From MGIIb-O3 sp046710875 (GTDB taxonomy: Archaea; Thermoplasmatota; Poseidoniia; Poseidoniales; Thalassarchaeaceae), in the NCBI GenBank assembly GCA_046710875.1, contig JBKEHQ010000010.1:1-28094 (forward strand): DNA of 28,094 nt, written 5' to 3'. A program made the translations under genes and the position numbers. Positions 7,179-16,080 of this stretch are shown one piece after another (within the stretch, counting starts at the first letter, position 1; each line of letters starts with the position of its first letter). The notes under the pieces are model-generated. The model did no database searches. It worked only from the letters and a program-made list of their open reading frames with translations, and had not been told where the DNA came from.

Positions 7179-9305
7179 ATGCAAACCATGGAACCTATAA
7201 TGACTGTAGTATTGATACTTTCAATTGTAGTTTGCGGATATATGGCATGGAATATTGGTGCAAATGATGTTGCGAATGCAATGGGGACATCAGTAGGATC
7301 TCGTGCATTGACACTTAAGCAGGCTGTCATCATAGCCGCTATATTCGAATTTTTAGGTGCTTTTTTTGCAGGTGATGCTGTCACCGATACCGTACGTAAA
7401 GGAATATTAACTGTTGATTTTGAAACCGTCACTGATGAATTTGCAAATGATTTAATGTATGGATTCATATCTGCCATGATGGCTGCAGCGGTTTGGTTAA
7501 CAGTTGCAACTAGATTTGGTCTGCCCGTATCTACAACTCATTCAATAATAGGCGGGATTGTTGGAATTGGGTTAGTTCTTGAAATTCAACATAGCACTTC
7601 ACTGATAGATTGGGACGTAGTTCAAAAAGTTGTAATGTCGTGGGTAGCAAGTCCATTGATGGGAGGAATTTTAGCTTTCATAACATTTTTTATAGTTAGA
7701 TCATTAATATTAGAATCAAAGGATCCAATTGCAAGGTCCAGATGGTTGGCACCAATATTGGCATTTCCAACATTTTTCACATTGGGCTTGGCACTTCAAT
7801 TTAAGGCATTGAAAGGATTCATTTCCAAGGCTGAAACAAATGGATGGATTGAAGATAAATATGATTGGTTGCCTGTTAAAGAAAACGGCGTATTTAACCC
7901 GTTTGTAGAAAATGCATGGTTCCCAATTAATTCTCTAATCGTTTCAGCCATAATCGGCATTATTGCCTCATCAATATTATGGTTTGTACTTAGAAATTAT
8001 GAATTTAAACGTCAGGGAGACGGTTTTCAAGGAGTGGAAAAAATATTTGTTTGGTTACAAATAATTACGGCTGCGTATGTTGCATTTGCACATGGGGCAA
8101 ATGATAGATCAAATGCAATTGGGCCAATGGCGGCAGTATACGATATTCTCTCAAGTGGCGGCGAACTTTCTTCAAAAGTAGATGTACCACTTTGGTTAGT
8201 CCTTCTTGGTTCAGCAGGTATCGCGATTGGAGTAATGACATGGGGCTGGAGAGTTATGGAAACAATAGGTACCAAGATTACGGAAATAACTCCTACTCGG
8301 GGATTTGCTGCAGAATTTGGTGCTGCAACAACAATTCTAATATTTTCGATGCCATTCCTTGCAGTTCCCGTTTCCACCACGCATACCCTTGTTGGTTCAG
8401 TAGTAGGAGTGGGCCTGGCAGGAGGCGCTAAAAATGTTGATTTTAGAGTATTTGGGAAAATTGCTGCTTCATGGGTTGCGAGTTTACCTGCTGCTGCATT
8501 TGGCTCCGTCACAATTTATATGGCGATGGGTTCAGATCCATTAAAATTAATCGTAGTATTGCCAATTGCATTCATTGCCGTAGGTTATATAATGTGGAAA
8601 ACTAAGGACGATGAAATTCATATTGAAGATGCATTGGCCGACGCAGGCGGAAATAAAGATATTATGCCGACTGTTTTTGAATTATTTCATTCCCATGCAT
8701 TAATAGTAGAAGAGACCGTAGAGCACATGCTTACAGCCGTTGAAAAGGCAACTAATGGTGAAGATCCATCTGAAGAAATAAAGGCTACAATTGAATCAGA
8801 ATTAAGGGCTGATGAATTAAAGAATGTTCTTCGTACTAAAATTGGAGGAAGTGAATGGAAGTTACTAATTGATAGTGGCGAGTTCATATACATGTTAGGA
8901 AGGCAGGACAGGATAGCAGATTATGCACAGAATGTTGCTGAACAACTTTCATTTAGAGAATTATATGATAATGCAGAGGCACGTAAGATGGTATTTGAAA
9001 TGGCAGAATCAGTAAAAAAGACAGCATCGATATATGAAGATACAGTTCTTCATCTGAGAAATTTGTCTCTATCTGGACATACCAAAGCGGATAAAGATAA
9101 ATTACGTGAGTTTATTCATAAAGTAAACGTGGCAGAACATGAAACAGATTTAGTAGAAAGTAGAGCAGCAGGTTTTGTATTCAGTTCAGGAAGTGACGAT
9201 CCCTTGGCCGCCGTACACATGTACAGAGTTCTTCAAAGATTAGATGATGTAGCAAACGCTTGTGAGGATGCTGCCAACGCTTTCCTGCCTATTGTCTACA
9301 ATTAA
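7179..9305 (+). CDS. PiT-family phosphate transporter with C-terminal PhoU-like domain
   Basis: This 708-residue inorganic phosphate permease carries both halves of the PiT signature: GANDVANA (27-34) and GANDRSNAIGP (306-316). Each half also has a PVSTTH motif (116-121, and again near residue 398). About ten hydrophobic segments fill residues 1-475. After a short charged linker the last 215 or so residues are helical and soluble and resemble the PhoU-like DUF47 domain, which in other genomes is a separate gene beside pit. The family couples phosphate import to an ion gradient. Start alternatives are ATG 7188 and 7200; 7179 fits the TATA spacing. The divergent AbrB-PhoU gene is the likely transcriptional regulator, while the fused tail could sense phosphate at the transporter itself. 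Confidence 0.9.
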   Translation: MQTMEPIMTVVLILSIVVCGYMAWNIGANDVANAMGTSVGSRALTLKQAVIIAAIFEFLGAFFAGDAVTDTVRKGILTVDFETVTDEFANDLMYGFISAMMAAAVWLTVATRFGLPVSTTHSIIGGIVGIGLVLEIQHSTSLIDWDVVQKVVMSWVASPLMGGILAFITFFIVRSLILESKDPIARSRWLAPILAFPTFFTLGLALQFKALKGFISKAETNGWIEDKYDWLPVKENGVFNPFVENAWFPINSLIVSAIIGIIASSILWFVLRNYEFKRQGDGFQGVEKIFVWLQIITAAYVAFAHGANDRSNAIGPMAAVYDILSSGGELSSKVDVPLWLVLLGSAGIAIGVMTWGWRVMETIGTKITEITPTRGFAAEFGAATTILIFSMPFLAVPVSTTHTLVGSVVGVGLAGGAKNVDFRVFGKIAASWVASLPAAAFGSVTIYMAMGSDPLKLIVVLPIAFIAVGYIMWKTKDDEIHIEDALADAGGNKDIMPTVFELFHSHALIVEETVEHMLTAVEKATNGEDPSEEIKATIESELRADELKNVLRTKIGGSEWKLLIDSGEFIYMLGRQDRIADYAQNVAEQLSFRELYDNAEARKMVFEMAESVKKTASIYEDTVLHLRNLSLSGHTKADKDKLREFIHKVNVAEHETDLVESRAAGFVFSSGSDDPLAAVHMYRVLQRLDDVANACEDAANAFLPIVYN

Positions 9306-9358
9306 ATATTCGCATTTCGAGGGAAGTGATTATGAAGTACTGCTAATCCGGTCAACAT

Positions 9359-9514
9359 ATGGCTACGAGACATCCTGTGGCAGAAGCAAGACTACTTAAG
9401 AAGTGGATTTGTATGAATTGTTCAGCTACGCATCGTGGAAGCAAACCTCGAAGTTGTAGGAAATGCTCCTATAATAAACTAAGACCAAAGGCTGTTGAAA
9501 GAAGGTCGACATGA
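9359..9514 (+). CDS. rpl40e: Ribosomal protein L40e
   Basis: This 51-residue gene encodes the zinc-ribbon large-subunit protein L40e, found in archaea and (as the ubiquitin-fused form) in eukaryotes. Two CxxC knuckles are present, Cys18/Cys21 and Cys33/Cys36, followed by the conserved LRPKAVERR tail. The start is ATG with no strong Shine-Dalgarno sequence. The gap of 53 bases after the PiT gene has an A/T-rich stretch (TTAAATATT) that could be a weak promoter. The end overlaps, or nearly touches, the LysE-type gene, so the two are probably co-transcribed. This is one of the clearest archaeal markers in the window. Confidence 0.92.
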   Translation: MATRHPVAEARLLKKWICMNCSATHRGSKPRSCRKCSYNKLRPKAVERRST

Positions 9515-9515
9515 T

Positions 9516-10133
9516 TTGTCATTAGAGTCTGTTTGGCTCGAAGGTTTCGCAATAAGCATAACTTTGATATTTGCATTGGGACCACAAAATGTATTTGTTT
9601 TAAGGCAAGGTTTGATGAAAAATCATGTTTTTATATCTTGCCTAGTGTGTGCATTTTCTGATGCTTTATTAATTGCAGCTGGAGTCCTAGGAGTAGGTGC
9701 ATTCATTTCTGAAATTGAAGAGATTCAAATATGGATTTCGATATTTGCGTGTTTATTTCTAACAACGTACGGAGTAATGAGATTAAATTCAGCATTAAAT
9801 CCAGTAGGAATGGAAGTAAACTTAGAGGAAACAAAAAGTATTAAGACGACCATAATGGCAGGTTTGGCATTTACATACCTTAATCCGCATGTATATGTAG
9901 ATACTTTACTCCTAATAGGAGGTGCTTCGAGCAGATATGTAGGGGATGAGCAACTTTTCTTTGGATTAGGTGCCGCAAGTGCATCATTTATTTTCTTCTT
10001 TTCGTTAGGTTATGGCGCTAAACTTATGTCTCCAATATTAAATAATGCAAAATCATGGAGAATTATAGATCTCATTATTGCAGTAATCATGTTTAGTATT
10101 GCTGGATTCATAATTTCACCATATTTATTTTAA
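9516..10133 (+). CDS. LysE/ArgO-family amino acid exporter
   Basis: This small exporter of about 205 residues has the family's opening signature, GFAISIT…ALGPQNVFVLRQG, and five or six membrane segments. The family expels basic amino acids such as lysine or arginine. The frame reaches back to a TTG at 9495 inside the L40e gene, but TTG 9516 is preferred: it lies one base after the L40e stop and has GAAGGT nine bases upstream. The C terminus overlaps the convergent aminotransferase gene by nine bases. Exported substrate is not established; other LysE-superfamily substrates are possible. Confidence 0.85.
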   Translation: MSLESVWLEGFAISITLIFALGPQNVFVLRQGLMKNHVFISCLVCAFSDALLIAAGVLGVGAFISEIEEIQIWISIFACLFLTTYGVMRLNSALNPVGMEVNLEETKSIKTTIMAGLAFTYLNPHVYVDTLLLIGGASSRYVGDEQLFFGLGAASASFIFFFSLGYGAKLMSPILNNAKSWRIIDLIIAVIMFSIAGFIISPYLF

Positions 10134-11258
10134 TTGTAAAACCTTTTTTAATGAATTTATAAAATAAAATATCTGATCTGGAGTATTATCTATATGGGGG
10201 GATATACGTATATATCCTGAGCGGCTAGTGACTAAAATGCCATAATCTTCTTGGAGATTTCGAACAACTTCTTTTGAGTCAAAATCATCAGGAATTTGAA
10301 TACATATAATTCCACTTCTCTCCACATCATTCAAAGGAGAAATGATAGTTAAATTACTTTTAATACACTCGTTAATTATTATATCTGTTAATTTTATACT
10401 ATTTTGCCAAACATTTTTAATTCCCATTTGATTTATTTGATCAATAGATTTAGCCAGACCTAAAGCGGCTCCAAAATTAATAGTTGAAAATTCAAAACGA
10501 CTTGCATCTAAAGGTAATTCAAATCTTTTTGCTTGCATATCCCACATATCATTATGGCTTCTAAAACCCAATAATCCGGGCATCAAAGATGAGTGCAACT
10601 TTGGATTAATATATGCAACAGCAGCTCCAAAAGTGCCTCTCAACCATTTATATCCAGATGCTACAATAAAATCTAATTCTGACTCATGGACATCTATGGG
10701 GAATACCCCCATGGATTGGGTTGCATCAATTACTATTAGAGCACCTACATCGTGTGCTGCATTGGCAAATAAATTCAAATCATAACGCTGACCAGAAGAG
10801 TATTCTACATGAGATAATGTTAGTATAGATGTATTTTTATCTATTAATTTTAGTATATCAGCAGGGCTAGTATAATTATTTTCATCATAAGGAGCTAATC
10901 TTATTTCCGAATCAAATTCCATCGAGACCCTGGTCCATGGATATACAGTTGAGGGGAAAGATGCTTGCGTGGATACAATATTACAGCCATTTTTAGGTGC
11001 TAAGGCCCATGCTATAGAACAAATTAATTCAGTAGCACTGGACCCTACACAGATATCTCCTATTTCACAATTTAATAAATTTGCTGTAGATTTTCGTAGA
11101 GGCATCATGGCATTTTTTTCTGAATTTGCATCAAATTCCGCAGCACCACAACTGGCTAAGGAATTAGCCCATTCTAGATTTTCTTTATGTGCTACTTCAG
11201 CGGTAGTTGATATATTAGCATAAGATAAATTAACCCATTTATTTTTTTTATCATTCAA
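10125..11258 (-). CDS. Class V aminotransferase-fold PLP enzyme
   Basis: This 377-residue pyridoxal-phosphate enzyme belongs to the class V group (cysteine desulfurase, selenocysteine lyase, isopenicillin N epimerase, kynureninase relatives). Cofactor residues are visible: Asp178 and Gln181 in VIDATQSMG and the Schiff-base Lys204 in SGYKWLRG. No catalytic Cys loop typical of NifS/IscS or SufS is obvious near the C terminus, so a sulfur-transfer role is not supported. The start is TTG, with GAGGAA seven or so bases upstream; the next in-frame Met is at residue 51. There is no pathway partner next to it. The reaction cannot be named. Confidence 0.8.
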   Translation of the reverse strand: MNDKKNKWVNLSYANISTTAEVAHKENLEWANSLASCGAAEFDANSEKNAMMPLRKSTANLLNCEIGDICVGSSATELICSIAWALAPKNGCNIVSTQASFPSTVYPWTRVSMEFDSEIRLAPYDENNYTSPADILKLIDKNTSILTLSHVEYSSGQRYDLNLFANAAHDVGALIVIDATQSMGVFPIDVHESELDFIVASGYKWLRGTFGAAVAYINPKLHSSLMPGLLGFRSHNDMWDMQAKRFELPLDASRFEFSTINFGAALGLAKSIDQINQMGIKNVWQNSIKLTDIIINECIKSNLTIISPLNDVERSGIICIQIPDDFDSKEVVRNLQEDYGILVTSRSGYIRISPHIDNTPDQIFYFINSLKKVLQLK

Positions 11259-11291
11259 TCGAATTCCTCAATATTATGACCCATATTGGAC

Positions 11292-11302
11292 AATATATAA
11301 AT
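11292..11302 (-). promoter_or_regulatory. TATA box for the class V aminotransferase gene
   Basis: The minus-strand sequence ATTTATATATT is a near-consensus archaeal TATA box centred about 39 bases before the TTG start. Initiation 25 bases downstream would give a short leader containing the GAGGAA site. Confidence 0.5.
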
Positions 11303-11320
11303 GATTTCGTAATCATAAGT

Positions 11321-11590
11321 TTATCTTACTTCTGTAAGTAATGTTTCCAAAGCGGTTTGTATTTGAAGACAAAGGGGGCCATAGTGACCAGGGAGATTTG
11401 GGTCATTAAAAATATCATCTAAAGTTGATGCCGTCATGCCAAGGCGGATGTCCATATCTTTATTCTTATTCAAAAGCCATTTGTCAACAGCATCTTTTGC
11501 TGCTGATCGAATATTACGAGGAACTTGAGTATCGTCTAATTGTCCTAGTACTTGAGCGATTTGTTGAATACGTGTCTCGAGGCCTGACAT
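11321..11590 (-). CDS. UPF0147 family protein
   Basis: This small helical archaeal protein belongs to UPF0147, a family of unknown function of about 90 residues. The family core is plain: DDTQVPRNIRSAAKDA followed by STLDDIFNDPNLPGH. ATG 11590 gives 89 residues and the usual 20 or so residues before the DxTxVPRN motif. A TTG at 11665 would add 25 residues unlike the family. It lies just behind the isoaspartyl peptidase gene in the same direction, so it is likely the last gene of that operon. Confidence 0.85.
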   Translation of the reverse strand: MSGLETRIQQIAQVLGQLDDTQVPRNIRSAAKDAVDKWLLNKNKDMDIRLGMTASTLDDIFNDPNLPGHYGPLCLQIQTALETLLTEVR

Positions 11591-11654
11591 ACAATCATCT
11601 CTGAGGCCGGCGACTAGAGATGTATCCTTAAGCGCATCCCTTTTTCTTCCACCA

Positions 11655-12443
11655 CTAACTATCAATCCAAGAGGACCATGGCATATCAGTATTAGCCACC
11701 CCTATTCCAGCCCCTTCCACTTCTAGTGCAATTAATCCCACAGATTTAGAATTATCGATTAATTCATCTAATCCCCAATTCATACCTTCAATTAAAGAAA
11801 GGTCAGAGTTACTAATTTTTTCTAATACTCTATAGCTTAGAAGTTTCTTGGTTATTTCTTCGCCATTACCAGTTGCTGCGACAGAAATCCCTTTTTCAGT
11901 CCAAAATCCTGATCCAGGCAGAGGTACATCTCCAACTCTCCCAGGTGGCCGATATGAACATCCTCCAGTACTTGTTGCACACGCGAATAAGCCATTTTTA
12001 TCTCTCGCTATCACTCCAACTGTATCTCCCATTCCTTCAACTGGTTCACTACCTTCAACTGGCGAGTTGACAAAACCTCTTTCATCAGCCCATTTCCTAG
12101 CACCATCTCCAGTAAGTCCATTTATTTCTTCATCTAAAAGTGCTTTAGCTACTTTTATTGGGTTAGGAGTATTTTCAATGGCTATTATAAATCCAATTCT
12201 GCCATCACAAGTCTGAATTGATGCATCAAGCAGTACAGAGCCATCGGTCCTGAATACACCTCCTGTACCTGCATTAAAAACAGGATCATTTTCTAAAATT
12301 ACACATGCCTCCACTACGGCATCTATTGCCGAACCCCCAGATTTTAATATTGTTGATGCTTTATTTACTGCTATATCGAGATTTATCTTTCTTTTGGGCC
12401 CGGGACCGGCTCCTCCGTGGGCAATAACAGCGGGTATATGCAT
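11655..12443 (-). CDS. Isoaspartyl peptidase/type 2 L-asparaginase (Ntn hydrolase)
   Basis: This 262-residue Ntn-hydrolase precursor cleaves beta-aspartyl peptides and asparagine. The autocleavage site is GMGD^TVGV, which makes Thr141 the new N-terminal nucleophile. Further motifs are AHGGAG near the start, FNAGTGGVF (57-65), TSTGG (157-161) and RPPGRVGDVPLPGSGF, which carries the substrate-binding residues. Its length is slightly short of the usual 300 or so residues. The start lies two bases after the MFS stop codon, so it is in an operon with that transporter and with the UPF0147 gene. A role in clearing isoaspartyl peptides from damaged proteins is a family-based inference. Confidence 0.9.
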   Translation of the reverse strand: MHIPAVIAHGGAGPGPKRKINLDIAVNKASTILKSGGSAIDAVVEACVILENDPVFNAGTGGVFRTDGSVLLDASIQTCDGRIGFIIAIENTPNPIKVAKALLDEEINGLTGDGARKWADERGFVNSPVEGSEPVEGMGDTVGVIARDKNGLFACATSTGGCSYRPPGRVGDVPLPGSGFWTEKGISVAATGNGEEITKKLLSYRVLEKISNSDLSLIEGMNWGLDELIDNSKSVGLIALEVEGAGIGVANTDMPWSSWIDS

Positions 12444-12445
12444 AC

Positions 12446-13783
12446 TCAGCCATTATCAGTAGGGGTTATTGATAGTTCTGAAATATTTGTTAGTCTTAAT
12501 TGTAAAAGTGTAGCCATTATGAATATAAAACCAGCGACTCTGAACGATGTATGATATGTCCAAAAACCTGATCCCTCTACTGTCAATGACCAAATATATC
12601 CTGCTAAGAGTGGCCCAAATATTCTAGCCAATGCCCCATATCCTTCTTGTGCCCCCATTACCATTCCTAGTTCATGCCCTTGTTTTGAAGATTCGAAAGT
12701 TAGTAATGATGATTGAGTAGGAGAAAACAAACCATTACCGATTGATATTAATGCAGATGATAAAAATATCATCCAACTCAATTCACTTGGGACATATGGG
12801 ATGCTGGCAATTCCTAAACCACAAATAATAGTTCCAAAAATCATCAGTTTCCTCATTTCAAATATTTTTGTTAATTTACCAATTAAACCTCCTTGGATTA
12901 TTACGCCCATTAATCCTATAAAAGCAAATACCCATCCATTTTGCATTGCATCAAAACCTAATCCGCCTTCTGATGGACTCATTGCAGTGAATAAGATAAA
13001 GGTTCCATGCATCATACTAAATCCAAAAAAGAACAAGAAATTAGTAAATATTAGTGTCGATATAACTGGAATCTTTACTACTTTTATTATATCAGTAAAT
13101 GTTCCGCTTAAACGATATAGTACTGATCTAGAATCTGATACTCTTTTTTCTTTTGGTAAGCTTTCTGGTAACATTGTTATTGCCAATAAGAAAGAGATTG
13201 AAGATAAAAGACTTGAAAGTAGACATGGTAAAAGGTAGGGAAATTTAATCCAAAAATCATTATCAAATGGGCCACCAATGCCCGATGCTGGATTTGACAA
13301 TAGGCCACCAACAAATGGCCCTATCATAAATCCGAGCCCAAATGCTGCACCAATTGCGCCCATTCTACTGGCCACCATATTTGGTTCACTAATATCTCCA
13401 ATGTATGCCCTTGCAACTGCTATATTTCCATTACCAGCTCCAGCAAGGAAACGGGCTAAAAGTGCCATCATTAAACTTCCTGATAATCCAAATACTGTGA
13501 AAAAAATAGTATTCATCAATAATCCAAATAGCAAAATAGGCCTTCTACCTATCCTATCACTTATTGAACCCAATATTGGAGTAAATAAAAACTGCGCGAA
13601 AGAATAAATTGATATTATTATCCCAACCCAAATATCACGATTGCCGACATTATTTATTCCATCAGATATAGCTAAATCTTGAACAAAATATGTTAAAAAA
13701 GGAATTACTATAGTAAATCCAATCATATCTACAAATACGACAAGAAATAAAATACTCATTGGAGAGCGTGACATCTGCCCCAT
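12446..13783 (-). CDS. MFS transporter, TetA/multidrug-efflux type
   Basis: This 445-residue major facilitator protein has about twelve hydrophobic segments. The loop-2/3 signature is GSISDRIGRRP (72-82), and the first helix VVFVDMIGFTIVIPFL is typical of TetA-like drug:proton antiporters; the Asp in helix 1 (Asp19) is the usual coupling residue. ATG 13783 and ATG 13774 are both possible starts. Exported substrate is unknown; small peptides or drugs are equally open. It leads a compact operon with the isoaspartyl peptidase and UPF0147 genes, which hints at, but does not prove, a link with peptide turnover. Confidence 0.87.
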   Translation of the reverse strand: MGQMSRSPMSILFLVVFVDMIGFTIVIPFLTYFVQDLAISDGINNVGNRDIWVGIIISIYSFAQFLFTPILGSISDRIGRRPILLFGLLMNTIFFTVFGLSGSLMMALLARFLAGAGNGNIAVARAYIGDISEPNMVASRMGAIGAAFGLGFMIGPFVGGLLSNPASGIGGPFDNDFWIKFPYLLPCLLSSLLSSISFLLAITMLPESLPKEKRVSDSRSVLYRLSGTFTDIIKVVKIPVISTLIFTNFLFFFGFSMMHGTFILFTAMSPSEGGLGFDAMQNGWVFAFIGLMGVIIQGGLIGKLTKIFEMRKLMIFGTIICGLGIASIPYVPSELSWMIFLSSALISIGNGLFSPTQSSLLTFESSKQGHELGMVMGAQEGYGALARIFGPLLAGYIWSLTVEGSGFWTYHTSFRVAGFIFIMATLLQLRLTNISELSITPTDNG

Positions 13784-13812
13784 ATATATCTGCAGAGATA
13801 GGTTATTCGCTT

Positions 13813-13821
13813 ATGATATAG
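13813..13821 (-). promoter_or_regulatory. TATA-like element for the MFS operon
   Basis: The minus-strand sequence CTATATCAT lies about 34 bases before ATG 13783, in the 54-base gap after lonB. It would drive the MFS-peptidase-UPF0147 unit. Confidence 0.35.
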
Positions 13822-13837
13822 ATAGTAAATATATTAC

Positions 13838-15889
13838 TTATGTAGAAGGCTGAGTTTCCTTACCTGTCGAAATGGTATCGACGACGTTTGCCAATCTTTC
13901 AACTAGACTTATTTTTTCTTCAGAACCAACAAGTGCATTTTGTAAGACCTCATCTAGTGAATCTACAGGAATAATCTGAATTTGCTTTTCCCATTTTTCA
14001 TCTATTAGTACATCTTGTAAGTTCGACCTTGGAATTATTATCCTGCTGATTCCAGATTTAGCTGCAGCCTCAATTTTTGCCGTAACGCCACCAATAGGAA
14101 GAACTTCCCCCCTTACAGAAAGCGAACCCGTCATTGCTAGATTTTGATCTATTGGAATTCCTTCAAAGGCACTTATTATTGCTGTTGCCATTGTTATGGA
14201 GGCGCTATCTCCATCAACATTATGAGTTCCTGGAAATTGCACATGTATGTCATAATCTTTGATATCTTTGCCAGTTAGTTTTTTTACAACGGCAGTAATA
14301 TTTACGACACTTTCCTTAGCAAGGTCAGATAATCCCCCTGTTGCTATTACATGACCGGACCTACCTTGAGTTGGAGTAACCATGGCCTCTACAGGCAATA
14401 CAATGCCAGAATAATCCGAAAGGCCACTATCGGCACCTAAAACCGCTAAGCCATTTACCCTACCTATTCTATTTCCCGTATTGACAAGCATCGAATAATC
14501 GGCTTGCCTTTCGATATATCTGTCTGCAACCTGCTGTTCTAATGGTTTTGCAATCATTCTCGCCCTGATGACATGTTCTGATCGAGTCAGGGGTGCATCT
14601 TCTTCCGCTGCTAGGTCTCCTGCAATTCTAACCAAGCCACCTAGTTCACGAAGACGGAGAGAAAGTTTTCCTCTCCTGCCACTTCTCCTTTGTGCTTCTT
14701 TTAGAATTAATGAAGTAGAATCTCGATCAAAGTGCGGTATATCTTTACCTGAAGATTTGGATTGTTCATTAGTTACTTCTTGAGCTATAAAACGGATTAA
14801 TCTACGACGATTACGTGCAGTATCCCTCATATCCGTATTGACGTAAACCTCATACCCATAACCCCTTATCCTACTTCTTAATGCTGGATGCATCTGTTTG
14901 ATACCATCTAAATTTCCTGCAGCTATTAGAATAAAATCACTAGGAACAGGTTCAGATTTAGTTAGGGCCCCTGATGATCTTTCAGAACGCCCACTGATTG
15001 CTAATTTTCTTTCCTGCATTGCCACCAATAGAGCTTGTTGTTCTTCCATCCTCAACATTCGAATTTCATCGATGTATAAAACACCTTTATTGGCCCTATG
15101 AACGGCACCTGGTTCAACTCTTTCGTGAGCAGGAGTAGCTAAATCAGCCCCAGATTGAAATGGATCATGCCTAACATCACCCAACAAAGCTCCGGCCAAT
15201 GTTCCAGTAGCATCGATAAATGGAGGAGATTCACTTAAATCATGTTTTATTAATAACTTCGGTATGTTAGATTCATCTCCAGAAGTCAGTCTAGTTCTAA
15301 GGAAAAAATAACCAAATATTAATAAAAAAGATCCAAAAATGAATGTTATAACTTCGCCCGTACTTATTGTGGCTAACAAAAGTGCAGCGCCAACAACGAG
15401 TACAATGAATAGTAAAGTACGGTTTGTTTTTTCTCTTTGGATTTTTATATGTGCTTTTCTTTCTGACAATATTGTCGAGCCCCTGCCTGCAGGGACTGTT
15501 CGAACTTTTGGTTCATTTTCATCATCTACATTCCTGTAAACTAAAATATCTTCTAACTGTTCTTTGGGTAGAAATTCTGTCATTGATCTAGCCAGCATGG
15601 ATTTTCCAGTTCCCGGTTCACCAACCATAATTACGTGCCTACGTTGTTCTGCAGCCTTCCGAATCACAATTGATGCTGCTTCCTGGCCAATTACTCTATC
15701 GACTAACTTTGTAGGTATTGGAACATCTTGCGTCGATTCCATTTTTATATCTTTAATCCATTCTTCAACTGGAATGTCGCATATTTCATCCTTATCTTCA
15801 GCTGCACCGAATGCTGCACCGTCGGACCATGAATCTAGTGGATCAGGTACGGAATCTAAATTATCTGAGGTTTCATTTTCTTCAACCAT
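13838..15889 (-). CDS. lonB: Membrane-bound archaeal LonB ATP-dependent protease
   Basis: This 683-residue archaeal LonB degrades misfolded and regulatory proteins at the cytoplasmic membrane face. Domain order: acidic N-terminal extension (1-55), AAA+ module with Walker A GEPGTGKS (90-97), two transmembrane helices inserted into the AAA+ module (about 158-176 and 179-197), Walker B LYIDE (271-275), then the serine-lysine protease domain (about 475-650). The catalytic dyad is Ser562 in DGDSAS and Lys605 in TAKIEAA. Both the membrane insertion and the absence of the large bacterial Lon N domain are LonB hallmarks. GAGGGG five bases before the ATG and a TATA-like GTATACG about 25 bases upstream support the start. 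All catalytic residues are present. Confidence 0.95.
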   Translation of the reverse strand: MVEENETSDNLDSVPDPLDSWSDGAAFGAAEDKDEICDIPVEEWIKDIKMESTQDVPIPTKLVDRVIGQEAASIVIRKAAEQRRHVIMVGEPGTGKSMLARSMTEFLPKEQLEDILVYRNVDDENEPKVRTVPAGRGSTILSERKAHIKIQREKTNRTLLFIVLVVGAALLLATISTGEVITFIFGSFLLIFGYFFLRTRLTSGDESNIPKLLIKHDLSESPPFIDATGTLAGALLGDVRHDPFQSGADLATPAHERVEPGAVHRANKGVLYIDEIRMLRMEEQQALLVAMQERKLAISGRSERSSGALTKSEPVPSDFILIAAGNLDGIKQMHPALRSRIRGYGYEVYVNTDMRDTARNRRRLIRFIAQEVTNEQSKSSGKDIPHFDRDSTSLILKEAQRRSGRRGKLSLRLRELGGLVRIAGDLAAEEDAPLTRSEHVIRARMIAKPLEQQVADRYIERQADYSMLVNTGNRIGRVNGLAVLGADSGLSDYSGIVLPVEAMVTPTQGRSGHVIATGGLSDLAKESVVNITAVVKKLTGKDIKDYDIHVQFPGTHNVDGDSASITMATAIISAFEGIPIDQNLAMTGSLSVRGEVLPIGGVTAKIEAAAKSGISRIIIPRSNLQDVLIDEKWEKQIQIIPVDSLDEVLQNALVGSEEKISLVERLANVVDTISTGKETQPST

Positions 15890-15910
15890 AAACGCCCCTC
15901 TTATCTTACC

Positions 15911-15919
15911 GTATACGTA
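15911..15919 (-). promoter_or_regulatory. TATA-like element for lonB
   Basis: TACGTATAC on the minus strand lies 22-30 bases before the lonB ATG. The 113-base gap between lonB and the surface-protein gene shows nothing else that I can support. Confidence 0.4.
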
Positions 15920-16002
15920 GTACCTTCTTGAAGTTGTGTAAATATAATCAGCAACTATGGAACCATAAAATAAAGTAATAATAAATTATCTCTTTCGGAA
16001 AT

Positions 16003-16080
16003 TTATAATTTTCTTCTTACTACTATAGAAGCACAAATAATAGAAATAATAACGACGGAGATTGAAAATCCGGGTAAAGA
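16003..16080 (-). other. Candidate PGF-CTERM-type sorting tail
   Basis: The last 25 or so residues of the surface protein are an LPGF motif, a 14-16 residue hydrophobic helix and a terminal RRK cluster. This tripartite pattern is the hallmark of archaeosortase-processed PGF-CTERM proteins. The archaeosortase gene itself is not in the window. Confidence 0.6.

Noticed and set aside
8027..8512. 161-codon open frame antisense to the PiT gene
   Set aside because: It is low-complexity Pro/Thr/Ala-rich, has no family resemblance, and mirrors the codon bias of the real gene.
10125..11258. Cysteine desulfurase call for the class V aminotransferase
   Set aside because: There are no Suf/Isc neighbours and no clear catalytic Cys loop, so only the fold-level call is supported.
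11848..12216. 122-codon open frame antisense to the isoaspartyl peptidase gene
   Set aside because: It is Pro/Ser-rich without motifs and has no ribosome site or promoter of its own.
12801..13607. Open frames antisense to the MFS gene
   Set aside because: They are Pro/Ile/Asn-rich and composed of reversed membrane-helix codons; no domain is recognisable.
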